Shown here: positions 1 through 11,371 of the stretch, piece by piece | Layout: the number at the start of each line of letters is the position of its first letter | Position numbering within the stretch: the first letter of the stretch is position 1 | From: Burkholderiales bacterium | GTDB taxonomy: Bacteria > Pseudomonadota > Gammaproteobacteria > Burkholderiales > Burkholderiaceae_E | Direction of reading: 5' to 3' | Assembly: GCA_026399835.1 (NCBI GenBank) | Contig: JAPLQE010000069.1 | Location: 62,001-126,000, forward strand | Length of the DNA stretch: 64,000 nt | Translations under genes and position numbers: made by a program | Notes under the pieces: model-generated | Told to the model about the DNA's origin: nothing | Database searches by the model: none | What the model saw: only the letters and a program-made list of their open reading frames with translations

Positions 1-1099
1 GCTCGACGATCCGATCGATCGTCTGTCGCGCATCGCCCACCGCGCTGCCTGCCTGTTCGACGCTGTCCAGGGTCGACTCGATCAGCGTGCGGATCTCGCG
101 CGCCGCCGTCGCCGAACGTCCCGAGAGCCGGCGCACCTCGGTGGCCACCACGCCGAACGCACGCCCGGAGTCGCCGGCACGGGCCGCTTCGACCGCGGCG
201 TTCAATGCCAGAAGGTTGGTCTGGAACGCGATGTCGTCGATCACGCCGAGGATCATCCGGATGCGGCCCGCCGCTTCCTCCACCCGTTCCATCCGCTCGC
301 TGACCCGACCCATGGCCTCGCCGCCGCGTCGAGCCACCGCGACGTTGTCGGCGGCCATCGCCGCGCCGTCGTGCGATCGGTCGGCCGTCGAGTCCACCAT
401 GCCGGTGATCTGGCCGATCGACGCGACCGAGGCCTCGAGCATCGAGGCGGTGTTCGCCGTGCGCTGGGCCAGGTCGTTGGAACCGCCGCTGATCTCGCGG
501 CTCGCCACCAGGATCGCATCCGAGCCGTCGCGCACCTGACCCACCACCTCGCGCAGCGCGGCATGCATCGCCGCCAGTCCGCGCAGCAGGTGCGCCGCCT
601 CGTCGTTGCCCCAGGCGCGCGGCTGTCGCGTCAGGTCACCGTGTGCGATGGCGCTCATGTGGTCGGCCACGACCTTCATGCCGCCCTGCATCACCAGGTA
701 GTAGCACCGGAACAGGTAGCCACCCACGCCCAGTGCGCTCATGACCAGCAGGCCCACCAGCCAGCGGTCGCGCTCCAGGCCGAGGATCGCGGGGTCGAGG
801 GCGCGGGCCGCTGCCGGGGTGTCGGCCGCGCGCGCGGCATGGGCAGCCTCCAGACGCGCAGTCTGGTCGGTCACGGTCCAGCCCGCCAGCACGAGCAGCG
901 GCAGGCAGAACGCGATCGAGATCAGCAGCGACTTCCCCGCGAAGCTGAGCTTTCGGAACAGCCGTACGCCGGGCGCCCAGGGGCCATGGGGCGAGCGGGT
1001 ACCCGTGCCGCGCGGTGCGGCGGGCCGAGCCTGCGGGGCCGCTGCAGGCTGCGGGGCGGGCTCCGGGGAGCGCGTCGGGGTAGGGTGGGAGGGCGGCAT
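1..1099 (-). CDS. Methyl-accepting chemotaxis protein, 3' end beyond window
   Basis: Inner-membrane chemoreceptor that would signal to CheA/CheW. Translating the minus strand from the ATG at 1099 gives 366 open codons with no stop before the window edge. After a Pro/Ala-rich cytoplasmic N-terminus there is one membrane segment near residues 58-78 and a second near 122-142. Only about 40 residues lie between them, so there is no room for a normal periplasmic sensor domain. A HAMP-like stretch and the signalling domain follow, including the receptor hallmark IDDIAFQTNLLALNAAVEAA. The chemoreceptor call is safe. The ligand is unknown, and the missing C-terminus prevents any comment on a CheR-binding tail. 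Confidence 0.9.
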   Translation of the reverse strand, partial: MPPSHPTPTRSPEPAPQPAAAPQARPAAPRGTGTRSPHGPWAPGVRLFRKLSFAGKSLLISIAFCLPLLVLAGWTVTDQTARLEAAHAARAADTPAAARALDPAILGLERDRWLVGLLVMSALGVGGYLFRCYYLVMQGGMKVVADHMSAIAHGDLTRQPRAWGNDEAAHLLRGLAAMHAALREVVGQVRDGSDAILVASREISGGSNDLAQRTANTASMLEASVASIGQITGMVDSTADRSHDGAAMAADNVAVARRGGEAMGRVSERMERVEEAAGRIRMILGVIDDIAFQTNLLALNAAVEAARAGDSGRAFGVVATEVRRLSGRSATAAREIRTLIESTLDSVEQAGSAVGDARQTIDRIVE

Positions 1100-1285
1100 G
1101 AGGCGTGGCGGATGTTTGCCAGAACTTAGGCTTAGTCACGACTGGGGATATGCCGAACAGCCGGGGAAAACGATGCCTTCTCGTTGCATCGGGCCCGATC
1201 GCCGGTCGTGGGGCCGGAATCCGGCCGCCGGTGCCGTGAATGCGACACGGCCGCCCTGCGGCGGCCGTGGTCGACGTGCGACAGT

Positions 1286-1306
1286 CCTGCGGCCGGCGGC
1301 CGCAGG
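1286..1306 (-). terminator. Perfect GC hairpin behind SDR gene
   Basis: A 9-bp perfect inverted repeat (1286-1294 with 1298-1306, 3-nt loop) starts 13 bp after the stop of the minus-strand dehydrogenase gene. No T-run follows, so it may be a weak terminator or an mRNA-stabilising stem. Confidence 0.35.
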
Positions 1307-1318
1307 AACCGGGTCGGC

Positions 1319-2083
1319 TCAGCGCGGTGCCATCCGGATCGCGCCGTCGAGGCGGATCACCTCACCGTTGAGCATCGTGTTCTCGAAGATCTGCTGCACG
1401 AGCTGCGCGTACTCGGGCGGGCGGCCCAGCCGCGAGGGGAAGGGCACCTGCCGGCCCAGCGAGTCCTGCGCCTCCTGCGGCAGCCCGAGCAGCAACGGCG
1501 TGAGGAACAGGCCCGGCGCGATCGTCACGACGCGCACGCCGTCGCGGGCGAGGTCGCGGGCGATGGGCAGCGTCATGCCGACGATGCCGCCCTTGGACGC
1601 AGAGTAGGCCGCCTGCCCGATCTGGCCGTCGAACGCCGCAACCGAAGCGGTGCTGACGATCACGCCGCGTTCGCCTTCGGCCGACGCCTCGTTCTTCACC
1701 ATCGCGCCCGCTGCCAGCCGGATCATGTTGAACGTGCCGATCAGGTTGACGGTGACGACGCGCGTGAAGTCGGCCAACTTCATCGGACCGTCCTTGCCGA
1801 CGGTCTTGCCCGGCGTGCCGATCCCCGCGCAGTTCACCAGCCCGCGCAGGTTGCCGAAGGCGAGGGCGGCGTCCACCACCGCCTGACCGTCGGTTTCCGA
1901 GGTGACATCGCACTTGACGAACTTCGCGGCCGCGCCGAGCGCGCGGACCTTCTCGTCGCCGAGCGCCGCGTTGACGTCGGCGATCACGACCTTGCCGCCG
2001 CCGGCGACGATCGCGTCGGCAGTCGCGCCGCCGAGGCCCGATGCGCCGCCGGTGACGATGACTACGGTGTCCTTGAATTGCAT
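1319..2083 (-). CDS. SDR 3-hydroxyacyl-CoA dehydrogenase-like oxidoreductase
   Basis: 254 aa, the usual size of a classical short-chain dehydrogenase. The cofactor loop TGGASGLG is at residues 11-18, followed by NCAG near 84-87. The catalytic set is N114, S147, Y160 and K164 (YSASK). An acidic residue (D37) after the second strand favours NAD(H). Overall it resembles type II 3-hydroxyacyl-CoA / 2-methyl-3-hydroxybutyryl-CoA dehydrogenases of fatty-acid or isoleucine breakdown. That substrate is an inference from family likeness. The gene stands between a chemoreceptor and the pyrophosphatase gene, so context adds nothing. It starts 19 bp after the hppA stop and may be co-transcribed with it. 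Confidence 0.85.
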   Translation of the reverse strand: MQFKDTVVIVTGGASGLGGATADAIVAGGGKVVIADVNAALGDEKVRALGAAAKFVKCDVTSETDGQAVVDAALAFGNLRGLVNCAGIGTPGKTVGKDGPMKLADFTRVVTVNLIGTFNMIRLAAGAMVKNEASAEGERGVIVSTASVAAFDGQIGQAAYSASKGGIVGMTLPIARDLARDGVRVVTIAPGLFLTPLLLGLPQEAQDSLGRQVPFPSRLGRPPEYAQLVQQIFENTMLNGEVIRLDGAIRMAPR

Positions 2084-2102
2084 CGAATCGTCCTCTGTAG
2101 GG

Positions 2103-4574
2103 TCAGGGTGCCGCGGACACTTCGACGCGGCGCGCCTCGCGCCCGTCGCCGGCGTCCATCTGGACGGGCTTCTGCATCACGAGCCGGTCCGCAGCGATGC
2201 CGTTCGAGGTCAGCAGGTCGACGACCATCTTCGCGCGGCCCTTCGCCAGTTCGGCGTTCTGCTCGGCGTTGCCGGTGCTGTCGTGGAAGCCCGAGACCGC
2301 GATCTTCGCATCCGGCGAGGCCTTCGCCCATTCCACGATCTTCGCGATGGCCGCCGCCGCCTCGGCGGGCGCCGCGGTGGCGCCGCTCTCGAAGTAGATC
2401 TTCGCGGTGTCGGGACGCGGCGCAGCCGTCGGCATCGCGGCCGGGGCCGCGGCCGGTGCCGCGGCGACCACCGCGGCCGGTGCCGCCGCCTGCGGCTTGG
2501 CCGGCGGCGTGCCCGTGCCGCCGATCACCGGCACCAGCAGCAGCGCCACGATGTTGATGATCTTGATCAGCGGGTTCACGGCGGGGCCGGCCGTGTCCTT
2601 GTACGGGTCGCCGACGGTGTCGCCGGTGACCGCGGCCTTGTGCGCCTCGCTGCCCTTGCCGCCGTGGTTGCCTTCCTCGATGTACTTCTTGGCGTTGTCC
2701 CACGCGCCGCCGCCGGTGCACATCGAGATCGCCACGAACAGGCCGGTCACGATGGTGCCCATCAGCAGGCCGCCGAGCGCCTCGGGTCCGAGGAACACGC
2801 CCACCAGGATCGGCACCACCACCGGCAGCAGCGACGGGACGATCATCTCCTTGATCGCGGAGGTGGTCAGCATGTCGACCGCGCGGCTGTAGTCCGGCTT
2901 TGCGGTGCCTTCCATGATCCCCTTGATCTCGCGGAACTGGCGGCGCACCTCGACCACCACCGAGCCCGCGGCGCGGCCCACGGCCTCCATCGCCATCGCC
3001 CCGAACAGGTAGGGCACCAGGCCACCGATGAAGAGGCCCACGATGACCATGTGGTTCGACAGGTCGAAGTTCACCGCCTTGCCCGCCGACTCGAGCGCGT
3101 GCGTGTAGTCGGCGAACAGCACCAGCGCGGCGAGCGCCGCCGAGCCGATCGCATAGCCCTTGGTCACCGCCTTGGTGGTGTTGCCCACCGCGTCGAGCGG
3201 GTCGGTGATGTCGCGAACCGATTCAGGCATGCCCGCCATCTCGGCGATGCCGCCGGCGTTGTCGGTGATCGGGCCGTAGGCGTCGAGCGCGACGATGATG
3301 CCGGCCATCGACAGCATCGAGGTCGCCGCGATCGCGATGCCGTACAGGCCCGCGAGGCTGAAGGACACCATGATCGCCGCGCAGACCATCAGCACCGGCC
3401 AGGCGGTCGACTTCATCGACACCGCGAGGCCCGCGATGATGTTGGTGCCGTGCCCGGTCTCGGACGCGGCCGCGACATAGCGGACCGGCTTGTACTCGGT
3501 GCCGGTGTAGTACTCGGTGATCCAGACCAAGAGGCCGGTGAGCACCAGACCCACCACCGCCGCCCCGTAGATCTTCATCACCGCGCCCGTGCCGCCCAGC
3601 GCGTTGTCCGGGATCAGCCATGCGGTGATCGGGTAGAAGGCGACGAGCCCCATGACGCCCGCGACGATCAGCCCGCGGTACAGCGCGCTCATGATCTTCT
3701 TGCCGGGCGTCGCCTTCACGAAGGCGCAGCCGACGATCGACGCGATGATCGCGAAGCCGCCCAGCGCCAGCGGGTAGGTGGCCGCGGCCAGCGGCGCATT
3801 GGTCAGCATCAGCGCGCCGAGCAGCATCGTGGCGATCAGCGTCACCGCGTAGGTCTCGAACAGGTCGGCCGCCATGCCGGCGCAGTCGCCGACGTTGTCG
3901 CCGACGTTGTCCGCGATCACCGCCGGGTTGCGCGGGTCGTCTTCGGGGATGCCGGCCTCGACCTTGCCGACCAGGTCGGCGCCGACGTCGGCGCCCTTGG
4001 TGAAGATGCCGCCGCCCAGTCGCGCGAAGATCGAGATCAGCGACGAGCCGAAGGCCAGTCCGATCAGCGGCTTGATGACGTCGTGCAGCCCTTCGGGCGT
4101 GGCGTTCAGGCCGCCCAGCCACACGAAGAATCCGGCGACGCCGAGCAGGCCCAGGCCCACCACCAGCATGCCGGTGATCGCGCCGCCGCGGAAGGCGACG
4201 GTCAGCGCCTCGTTGAGGCCGCGCGTGGCGGCCTGCGCGGTGCGCACGTTCGCCTTCACCGAGACGTTCATGCCGATGTAGCCGGCGGCGCCCGACAGGA
4301 TCGCGCCGATCGCAAAGCCCAGCGCGGTGGTCGCGCCCAGCCCGGGCACGAAGAAGATCAGCACGAACAGCACGACGCCGACGATACCGATCGTGCGGTA
4401 CTGACGGTTCAGGTAGGCCTTCGCACCCTGCTGGATCGCCGTGGCGATCTCCTGCATCTTCACGTTGCCGGCGTCGAGGCCCAAGATCCAGCGGCTCGAC
4501 ACGATGCCGTACAGCACCGCCAGCGCGCCGCAAGCAAGGGCGAACCAAACGGCGGTGGATGTGGCTCCACTCAT
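2103..4574 (-). CDS. hppA: H+-translocating pyrophosphatase fused to C-terminal OmpA-like domain
   Basis: 823 aa. Residues 1 to about 680 are a complete membrane pyrophosphatase that couples PPi hydrolysis to ion export. Visible motifs are DNVGDNVGD near residue 225, the [12 protein letters not shown] loop and the late [18 protein letters not shown] motif. The [16 protein letters not shown] segment has Lys and Thr where K+-dependent enzymes have Ala and Gly, which points to a K+-independent proton pump. A Pro/Ala-rich linker (about 680-720) then leads to about 100 residues of OmpA-type peptidoglycan-binding fold, with the NAELAKGRA motif and a conserved Asp. The start at 4574 follows a good GGAG ribosome site; a longer upstream frame is not needed. 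Ordinary bacterial homologues stop at about 670-700 aa. Confidence 0.93.
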   Translation of the reverse strand: MSGATSTAVWFALACGALAVLYGIVSSRWILGLDAGNVKMQEIATAIQQGAKAYLNRQYRTIGIVGVVLFVLIFFVPGLGATTALGFAIGAILSGAAGYIGMNVSVKANVRTAQAATRGLNEALTVAFRGGAITGMLVVGLGLLGVAGFFVWLGGLNATPEGLHDVIKPLIGLAFGSSLISIFARLGGGIFTKGADVGADLVGKVEAGIPEDDPRNPAVIADNVGDNVGDCAGMAADLFETYAVTLIATMLLGALMLTNAPLAAATYPLALGGFAIIASIVGCAFVKATPGKKIMSALYRGLIVAGVMGLVAFYPITAWLIPDNALGGTGAVMKIYGAAVVGLVLTGLLVWITEYYTGTEYKPVRYVAAASETGHGTNIIAGLAVSMKSTAWPVLMVCAAIMVSFSLAGLYGIAIAATSMLSMAGIIVALDAYGPITDNAGGIAEMAGMPESVRDITDPLDAVGNTTKAVTKGYAIGSAALAALVLFADYTHALESAGKAVNFDLSNHMVIVGLFIGGLVPYLFGAMAMEAVGRAAGSVVVEVRRQFREIKGIMEGTAKPDYSRAVDMLTTSAIKEMIVPSLLPVVVPILVGVFLGPEALGGLLMGTIVTGLFVAISMCTGGGAWDNAKKYIEEGNHGGKGSEAHKAAVTGDTVGDPYKDTAGPAVNPLIKIINIVALLLVPVIGGTGTPPAKPQAAAPAAVVAAAPAAAPAAMPTAAPRPDTAKIYFESGATAAPAEAAAAIAKIVEWAKASPDAKIAVSGFHDSTGNAEQNAELAKGRAKMVVDLLTSNGIAADRLVMQKPVQMDAGDGREARRVEVSAAP

Positions 4575-4924
4575 AGTGCTATCTCCTGTGTGTAGTAATC
4601 GTCGTTGGCCAAGGGGGCATGTTCCACTCCCGCCCGCCCTCGCTCGAACGATCTTCACCGAATACCCCTCGCGTTGGCAAGGCGTCGCCGAGGCGCGTTG
4701 CGGCGACTGGAACGGTGTGCGGGGGTTGCGCGAGCGGCGGCCGCACGCGCGCGCAGGCGCATGCCACGTCGACGTTGTCGGGTCGATTCGCACGTCTCGG
4801 GAGAAGCGGCCTGTCAGTGACCGACAAGGCAGCGAGAGGACGGGGAGCGGGGTGAGGAGGGAAGCGGGGAAAAGGCGTCGCGTGGGGACAGGCGAAGCGC
4901 GGGCGCCGGGCAGCGCCCGCGGGA
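4575..4924. other. Intergenic, hppA upstream region
   Basis: 350 bp between adk and hppA with no convincing gene. The hppA ribosome site (minus-strand AGGAGA) lies just above its ATG. The hppA promoter must be here, but I cannot pick a clear -35/-10 pair. The adk end carries a hairpin listed separately. Confidence 0.6.
4899..4920 (-). terminator. Hairpin after adk
   Basis: An 8-bp perfect stem (4899-4906 with 4913-4920, 6-nt loop) begins 4 bp after the adk stop codon. It sits where the long minus-strand exbB-to-adk operon should end. The downstream side is not T-rich, so termination by this stem alone is uncertain. Confidence 0.45.
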
Positions 4925-6487
<1,563 letters not shown>

Positions 6488-6491
<4 letters not shown>

Positions 6492-6661
6492 GGCTCGGCC
6501 GGCAGCGTGCGCGCCTGCTGCTCGAGCATCACCGGGATGCCCTCGCGGATCGGGAACGCGAGGCGATCGGGCCTGCAGATCAGCTCCTGCGTGGCCTTGT
6601 CGTACTGCAGCGGCCCCTTGCACAGCGGGCAGACCAGGATCTCGAGAAGGCGGCTATCCAC
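6488..6661 (-). CDS. Trm112/YcaR family zinc-ribbon-like protein
   Basis: 57-residue protein starting with GTG at 6661. Opening residues [17 protein letters not shown] carry the CPLC pair, and a further Cys lies in the [12 protein letters not shown] segment that typifies the Trm112/YcaR family. The start overlaps the lpxK stop by 8 bp, and the stop overlaps the kdsB start. Family members in eukaryotes and archaea activate methyltransferases. The bacterial role is unclear, although the gene nearly always sits between lpxK and kdsB. It is too short to appear in many gene lists. Confidence 0.9.
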
Positions 6662-7742
6662 GCAGGCGATCCTCCAGCCAGTCGACGAGCGCCGGCTCGG
6701 GGACGGCCTCGACGCGAAGGGCGACGCACCGCGCGAGCAGCGCGGGGTCGAAAGCCGCGCATTTTACGGCGTCCTTCTCGGTCATGACGAGGAAGGTGCC
6801 GGGCAGCGCCGCGAGCCAGCCCGGATCGATCGGCGCGTGATCGGGCAGCGGGTGCTGACGGGCCTGCAGCCCGAGCGAGTCGAGGGTGTCGAAGAAGCGC
6901 TGCGGGGCACCGATGCCGGCGATCGCATCGAGCAGCATGCCGTCGGCGGCCGCGGCGAAGCCCGCGGGCGTCCAGCGCTCTGAACCGTCGAGGGCGACGA
7001 AGGCGGTCGGGACGACCTCGAACCGGAACACGCGCGAGTGCACGATCGGGGGGGGCGCGCTGCGCCCGTTGAGCAGCACCGCATCGAGCAGCAGCGCACC
7101 GCGCAGCGGCTCGCGCAGCGGCCCGGCCGGCAGGCAGCGGCCCGTGCCCGCGCCGCGCGCGTCGAACACCGCGAGCTCGATGTCGCGCCGCAGCCCGACG
7201 TGCTGCAGCCCGTCGTCCGAGAGCACGACGTCGCAGTCGTCGCCCTCGAGCAGCGTTCGCAGGGCCGCGCCTCGGTCGCGGCCGATCACGACCGGCCGCC
7301 CGGTGCGCTGCGCCACCAGCAGCGGCTCGTCACCGACCTCGGCCGCAACCGCCGTCGGGCCGATCCTGCGCGGCGCTTCGCCCTCGGCGCGACCCCGGTA
7401 GCCGCGGGCGATCACGCCGGGTCGCCAGCCGCGCGCGGCCAGCGCCGCGGACAGCGCGATCAGCAGCGGCGTCTTGCCGGTGCCGCCGACCACGAGATTG
7501 CCGACGACCACCACCTTCGGTTGGCCGGCGGGCCGCGGCTGCGCCTTGTCCTGGGCGATCTGCCTGCGCCGACCGGCGGCGACCGCCCCGACGACCGCAC
7601 CCAGCGGTGCGAGCAGCAGTCCCGCGATCGCATCGAGCGCGCCGCGCGGGCCGAACCAGATCCGGCGCAATCGGGTCTCGAGGCGCGCGGCGAGCGCGGG
7701 CGGGGCTCGCCGGACGGCGGGTGCGGCGGGCCCGCCGATCAT
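6654..7742 (-). CDS. lpxK: Tetraacyldisaccharide 4'-kinase
   Basis: 362 aa. Phosphorylates the 4' position of the lipid A disaccharide precursor at the inner face of the cytoplasmic membrane. An N-terminal hydrophobic membrane-associating helix (about residues 37-57) is followed by the Walker A loop [12 protein letters not shown] (81-92). The LpxK signature SDDGLQH lies near the middle of the protein. Its ATG overlaps the exbD stop (ATGA), so the two are translationally linked. Together with kdsB it gives this operon an outer-membrane lipopolysaccharide theme. Confidence 0.95.
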   Translation of the reverse strand: MIGGPAAPAVRRAPPALAARLETRLRRIWFGPRGALDAIAGLLLAPLGAVVGAVAAGRRRQIAQDKAQPRPAGQPKVVVVGNLVVGGTGKTPLLIALSAALAARGWRPGVIARGYRGRAEGEAPRRIGPTAVAAEVGDEPLLVAQRTGRPVVIGRDRGAALRTLLEGDDCDVVLSDDGLQHVGLRRDIELAVFDARGAGTGRCLPAGPLREPLRGALLLDAVLLNGRSAPPPIVHSRVFRFEVVPTAFVALDGSERWTPAGFAAAADGMLLDAIAGIGAPQRFFDTLDSLGLQARQHPLPDHAPIDPGWLAALPGTFLVMTEKDAVKCAAFDPALLARCVALRVEAVPEPALVDWLEDRLRG

Positions 7743-8170
7743 CAGGGCTTGCGCGCGCCGCCGGTCTGGGTCGCGAAGCTGACCTTGCCCAGGCCGGCGA
7801 GCCGGGCGGCTTCCAGCACGTTGACCACTGCCTGGTGGCTGGCCCCGGCATCCGCGTACACGACCACCGTCGGCTCGCTGCGGCCGGCGGCACTGCGCGC
7901 GAGCTGCTGCGCGAACGTGCCCGCGTCGCGCCACGCGGCGGCCGCCCCGTCGATCGTGTAGCGGCCGTCCGCGCCGACGCCGATCGCGATCTCGACCGGA
8001 CGCTCGACCGCCGGATCGACTGCGGCCGAGGGCAGGTTCACCTGCAGCTCGCTGAACTTCGAGTAGGTGGTCGTCACCAGCAGGAAGATCAGCACCACCA
8101 GCAGCAGGTCGATCAGCGGGATGAAGTTGATCTCCGGCTCCTCGCGCCGTTGGCCGCGCCGGAAGTTCAT
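7742..8170 (-). CDS. exbD: ExbD/TolR-family proton channel subunit
   Basis: 142 aa. One N-terminal membrane helix (about residues 16-36) carries the essential proton-pathway Asp (D21, in INFIPLIDLLLVVLIF). A periplasmic domain follows, ending in the VVYADAGASHQAVVNVLEAA segment. It works with ExbB to pass proton-motive force to a TonB- or Tol-like partner. No tonB is in the window. Both ends overlap neighbours by ATGA. Confidence 0.92.
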   Translation of the reverse strand: MNFRRGQRREEPEINFIPLIDLLLVVLIFLLVTTTYSKFSELQVNLPSAAVDPAVERPVEIAIGVGADGRYTIDGAAAAWRDAGTFAQQLARSAAGRSEPTVVVYADAGASHQAVVNVLEAARLAGLGKVSFATQTGGARKP

Positions 8171-8823
8171 CGGGCCGCGGTCGGGGCTGGCTGCGCCGCC
8201 TGCGCGGCGCGGGCGGCCGCGAGACGGCGCGGATCGAGTATGTCGACCAGCCGCAGGCCCTGCTGCTCCATCTCGACGACGAAGCCGTCGACGCGCGTGC
8301 GGTACGCGCGGTAGGCGACCAGCGCCGGGATCGCGACCACCAGGCCGAGCGCGGTGTTGTACAGCGCGACCGAGATGCCGTGCGCCAGCGCCTGGGGGTT
8401 GGTCCCCGAGGGCGCGGTCGCACCGAAGATCTCGATCATGCCGACGACGGTGCCGAACAGCCCGAGCAGCGGCGTGACCGTGGCGATCGTGCCGAGCGCA
8501 CCGAGGTAGCGCTCGAGGTCGTGGGCGACGGCTCTGCCGGTCTCCTCCATCGCTTCCTTCATGATCTCGCGGCCGTCGAGCGCATGGCGCAGCCCGGAGG
8601 CGAACACCCGCCCCAGCGGGGATCCGGCTTCGAGTTTCTGTACCATCTCCGGGGTGGTCTGACGGTTGCGGTACAGGGTCAGCACCTCGTCGAGCAGGTG
8701 ATCGGGCAGGACCTTGCGGCGCTGCAGCGAAAGGGCCCGTTCGATGATCAGGGCGACCGCCAGGAACGACGCGAAGATCAGGAACCACACGGGCCAGCCG
8801 GCCGCCTGGATGATCGAGAACAA
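8167..8823 (-). CDS. exbB: MotA/TolQ/ExbB proton channel protein, TTG start
   Basis: 218 aa with three membrane helices: one N-terminal, and two around residues 110-135 and 155-175 holding the family segments TVTPLLGLFGTVVGMIEIF and NTALGLVVAIPALVAY. I start it at TTG 8823 because a GGAGG ribosome site sits 5 nt before it. That start also gives the FSIIQAAGWP opening usual in Betaproteobacteria. A GTG two codons upstream overlaps the ribosome site. First gene of the exbB-exbD-lpxK operon. Confidence 0.9.
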   Translation of the reverse strand: MFSIIQAAGWPVWFLIFASFLAVALIIERALSLQRRKVLPDHLLDEVLTLYRNRQTTPEMVQKLEAGSPLGRVFASGLRHALDGREIMKEAMEETGRAVAHDLERYLGALGTIATVTPLLGLFGTVVGMIEIFGATAPSGTNPQALAHGISVALYNTALGLVVAIPALVAYRAYRTRVDGFVVEMEQQGLRLVDILDPRRLAAARAAQAAQPAPTAAR

Positions 8824-9205
8824 AAGCACCTCCGGAAGGGGCCGCAGCACGTGCCGGGCAGACGCGTGGCGGACACCGGATTGTCCGCGGTTTGTGCCGA
8901 CTGGAGCAAGTCGGGGTCTCCCCACCCGGGTTGGCGACCTTTCAGACGGAAATTCATGGGTCGTGGCCCATGATTGTCGAACCTATCCCCAGACCCTGTG
9001 GATAAGTCTGTGCATGACTGGTGTCGGTGGCGCCCAAAGCCGCGCCAAACCTGGGGCGGCGGGGTATGCCGAAAAAACACGCAGATAAGAAACGTAATTA
9101 TATCAATGACTTGCGACGTAGCTTCGTGCGCTCCGGGCCGTTAGGGGCGAAGATGACGGATTTTCGGCGTTTGTGGATAGGTTCTGCCCGGAGAGGCGCT
9201 TGAAC
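8824..9205. other. Divergent promoter region exbB / xseA
   Basis: 382 bp with no credible gene. It contains the most AT-rich spot nearby: the minus strand reads TATAAT at 9097-9102, a possible -10 for the exbB operon with a leader of about 270 nt. A 60-codon plus-strand frame at 9021-9203 has no family likeness and runs into the xseA ribosome site, so it is not called. Confidence 0.5.
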
Positions 9206-10576
9206 ATGGGATCGGAGACTGCGGATCGAGCAACGGCGCGGGAAATCGTCACGGTCGGCCAGCTGAACCGCGCGGTTGCTGGCTTGCTTGAGCGCAGCTT
9301 CCCGCTGCTGTGGGTATCCGGCGAGATCTCGAACCTGACCCGGGCGGCGAGCGGGCACTGGTACTTCAGCCTCAAGGACGCGCAGGCCTCGGTGCGCTCG
9401 GTGATGTTCCGCGGGCGCAACCAGCACGTGCCGTTCACCCCCGCCAACGGCGACCGGGTCGAGCTGCGGGCCCAGGTGAGCCTCTACGAGGCGCGCGGCG
9501 ACTTCCAGCTCAACGTCGAGCAGATGCGCGAGGCGGGCGCGGGCGACCTCTTCCAGCAGTTCCTGCGCCTCAAGGCCAGGCTCGAGGCCGAAGGCCTGTT
9601 CGACGCGTCGCGCAAGCGGTCGCTGCCGCCGCAGCCCCGATGCATCGGGATCGTGACCTCGCCGCAGGCCGCGGCCCTGCGCGATGTGCTGACCACGCTT
9701 GCGCGTCGGGCGCCGCAGGTGCCGGTCGTGCTGTATCCGGCCTCGGTGCAGGGTGCCCAGGCCCCGGCCGAGCTGTGCCGCGCGCTCGCCGCCGCCGCCG
9801 CGCGCGCCGAGTGCGACGTGCTGCTGCTGGTGCGCGGCGGCGGCGCGATCGAGGACCTGTGGGCATTCAACGACGAGGGGCTCGCCCGCGCGATCGCCGC
9901 GAGCCCGATCCCGGTGATCTCGGGCGTCGGCCACGAGACCGACTTCACCATCGCCGATTTCGTCGCCGACCAGCGCGCGCCCACGCCGACGGGCGCCGCG
10001 ATGCGCGCGGTGCCCGACCGCGCCGATCTGCTCGTCTCGCTCGAGCGCGACCGGCGCCGGCTGCTGCTCGCCTGGCGGCGGCAGATCGAGCAGCGCGAGC
10101 AGCGGCTCGACGTAGCCACCCGGCTGCTGCGGCCGCCGTCGCTCCTGCATGCGCAGCGTGCGGCCCGTGTCGAGCAACTCGCACGGCGACTGGCCGTGGC
10201 CGGCGAGCGTGCGGCCGGCGAGCGCGGCGCACGGCTCGCCGCCGCCTGTGCCGCGCTGCGTCCGCCCGAGCTCGCCGTGCGCGCGGCGCGGCTCGACGGC
10301 GCAGCGCGGGCACTGGGTACCGCGCTGCGCACCCGCGTCGAAGGCGCCGCGAGCCGCCTCGCCCACGCCGGCGCCGCACTCGACCTGGTGAGCCCGCGCG
10401 GCGTGCTCGCCCGCGGCTATGCGATCGTCACCGGCCCGGACGGCTCGATCGTGCGCCGGGGCACCGCACTCGCCCCCGGCGACGCGGTGTCCGTCGCTCT
10501 GGGCGAAGGCGGTTTCGACGCGCGCGTCACCTCGGCCGGGCACGCCAAGCCCGCGTCCGACACGGGGGAGCATTGA
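9206..10576 (+). CDS. xseA: Exodeoxyribonuclease VII large subunit
   Basis: 456 aa, the same length as the E. coli enzyme. With XseB it degrades single-stranded DNA processively. The N-terminal OB-fold is at about residues 14-110 (VGQLNRAVAGLLE, LWVSGEISNLTRAASGHWYF). The catalytic domain carries IGIVTSPQAAALRDVL, VRGGGAIEDLWAFNDE and GVGHETDFTIADFVAD. A long Arg/Ala-rich helical region and a C-terminal SPRGVLARGYAIV segment follow. The ATG at 9206 has a GGAG site at 9190-9193. The small subunit gene xseB is not in the window. Confidence 0.96.
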   Translation: MGSETADRATAREIVTVGQLNRAVAGLLERSFPLLWVSGEISNLTRAASGHWYFSLKDAQASVRSVMFRGRNQHVPFTPANGDRVELRAQVSLYEARGDFQLNVEQMREAGAGDLFQQFLRLKARLEAEGLFDASRKRSLPPQPRCIGIVTSPQAAALRDVLTTLARRAPQVPVVLYPASVQGAQAPAELCRALAAAAARAECDVLLLVRGGGAIEDLWAFNDEGLARAIAASPIPVISGVGHETDFTIADFVADQRAPTPTGAAMRAVPDRADLLVSLERDRRRLLLAWRRQIEQREQRLDVATRLLRPPSLLHAQRAARVEQLARRLAVAGERAAGERGARLAAACAALRPPELAVRAARLDGAARALGTALRTRVEGAASRLAHAGAALDLVSPRGVLARGYAIVTGPDGSIVRRGTALAPGDAVSVALGEGGFDARVTSAGHAKPASDTGEH

Positions 10577-10602
10577 GCGTGGTCGCGGCGCTGGCCTAGA
10601 AT
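10573..10602 (+). promoter_or_regulatory. sodB promoter
   Basis: TTGAGC (10573-10578), an 18-nt spacer and TAGAAT (10597-10602) make a good sigma-70 promoter about 77 bp before the sodB start. The -35 element overlaps the xseA stop codon, so sodB can be transcribed separately from xseA. Confidence 0.6.
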
Positions 10603-10678
10603 CGCGGGTTCCCGATCGGGGGACGGCTCGCGCCGGTCCCGCCGTGGCGCAGCATTCACCCCAGACGAGGACACGAAC

Positions 10679-11257
10679 ATGGAACACACGCTTCCGCCGC
10701 TTCCCTACGCCACCGATGCCCTCCAGCCGCACATTTCGAAGGAGACGCTCGAGATCCACCACGGCAAGCATCACAACGCGTACGTGGTGAACCTGAACAA
10801 CCTGATCAAGGGCACCGAATTCGAGGCCCTCGGCCTCGAGGACATCGTCCGCAAGTCGTCCGGCGGCGTGTTCAACAACGCGGCCCAGATCTGGAACCAC
10901 ACGTTCTACTGGAGCTCGCTCAAGCCCAACGGCGGCGGCGAGCCCACCGGCGCCCTGGCCGAGGCGATCACGAAGAAATGGGGCTCGTTCGCCGCCTTCA
11001 AGGAGGCGTTCACCAAGTCCGCGATCGGCAACTTCGGCTCGAGCTGGACGTGGCTGGTCAAGAAGGCCGACGGCTCGCTCGACATCGTCAACACCAGCAA
11101 CGCCGGCACGCCGATCACCGGCACCGACACGCCGCTGGTGACCTGCGACCTGTGGGAGCACGCCTACTACGTCGACTACCGCAACCGTCGTCCGGACTAC
11201 CTCGGCGCCTGGTGGAACCTGGTCAACTGGGACTTCGCGGCCAAGAACTTCGGCTGA
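10679..11257 (+). CDS. sodB: Iron superoxide dismutase
   Basis: 192 aa. Dismutates superoxide in the cytoplasm. The metal ligands are H27, H74, D157 and H161 (DLWEHAYY). Q70 in the AAQIWNH segment is the iron-type second-sphere glutamine; Mn enzymes place this glutamine elsewhere. The protein is full length. It has its own promoter and is followed by a hairpin terminator, so it looks like a single-gene unit. Confidence 0.97.
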   Translation: MEHTLPPLPYATDALQPHISKETLEIHHGKHHNAYVVNLNNLIKGTEFEALGLEDIVRKSSGGVFNNAAQIWNHTFYWSSLKPNGGGEPTGALAEAITKKWGSFAAFKEAFTKSAIGNFGSSWTWLVKKADGSLDIVNTSNAGTPITGTDTPLVTCDLWEHAYYVDYRNRRPDYLGAWWNLVNWDFAAKNFG

Positions 11258-11304
11258 AGTCCGGTCGTCGCGCCGGCCCCGTCGGGGGCGGCGCAGCGCC
11301 TCCG

Positions 11305-11346
11305 CGCCCCGCGTGTCGCCCCAGGCGGCCGCGGGGCGTCTTCATT
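11305..11346 (+). terminator. Intrinsic terminator after sodB
   Basis: A 9-bp perfect GC stem (11305-11313 with 11330-11338, 16-nt loop) is followed by TCTTCATT, about 50 bp past the sodB stop. Confidence 0.55.
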
Positions 11347-11371
11347 GGGGCGGCGCGGCGCCGGAGCGTGC

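Noticed and set aside
1902-4595. An 897-codon plus-strand open frame opposite hppA
   Set aside because: Mirror of the hppA codons in GC-rich DNA. The translation is His/Arg/Asp-rich with no domains, whereas the minus-strand protein is a clear pyrophosphatase.
9021-9203. A 60-codon plus-strand frame before xseA
   Set aside because: No ribosome site or family likeness, and it ends inside the xseA start region.
9098-11161. A 687-codon minus-strand open frame across xseA and sodB
   Set aside because: Spans two well-defined plus-strand genes and has shadow composition.
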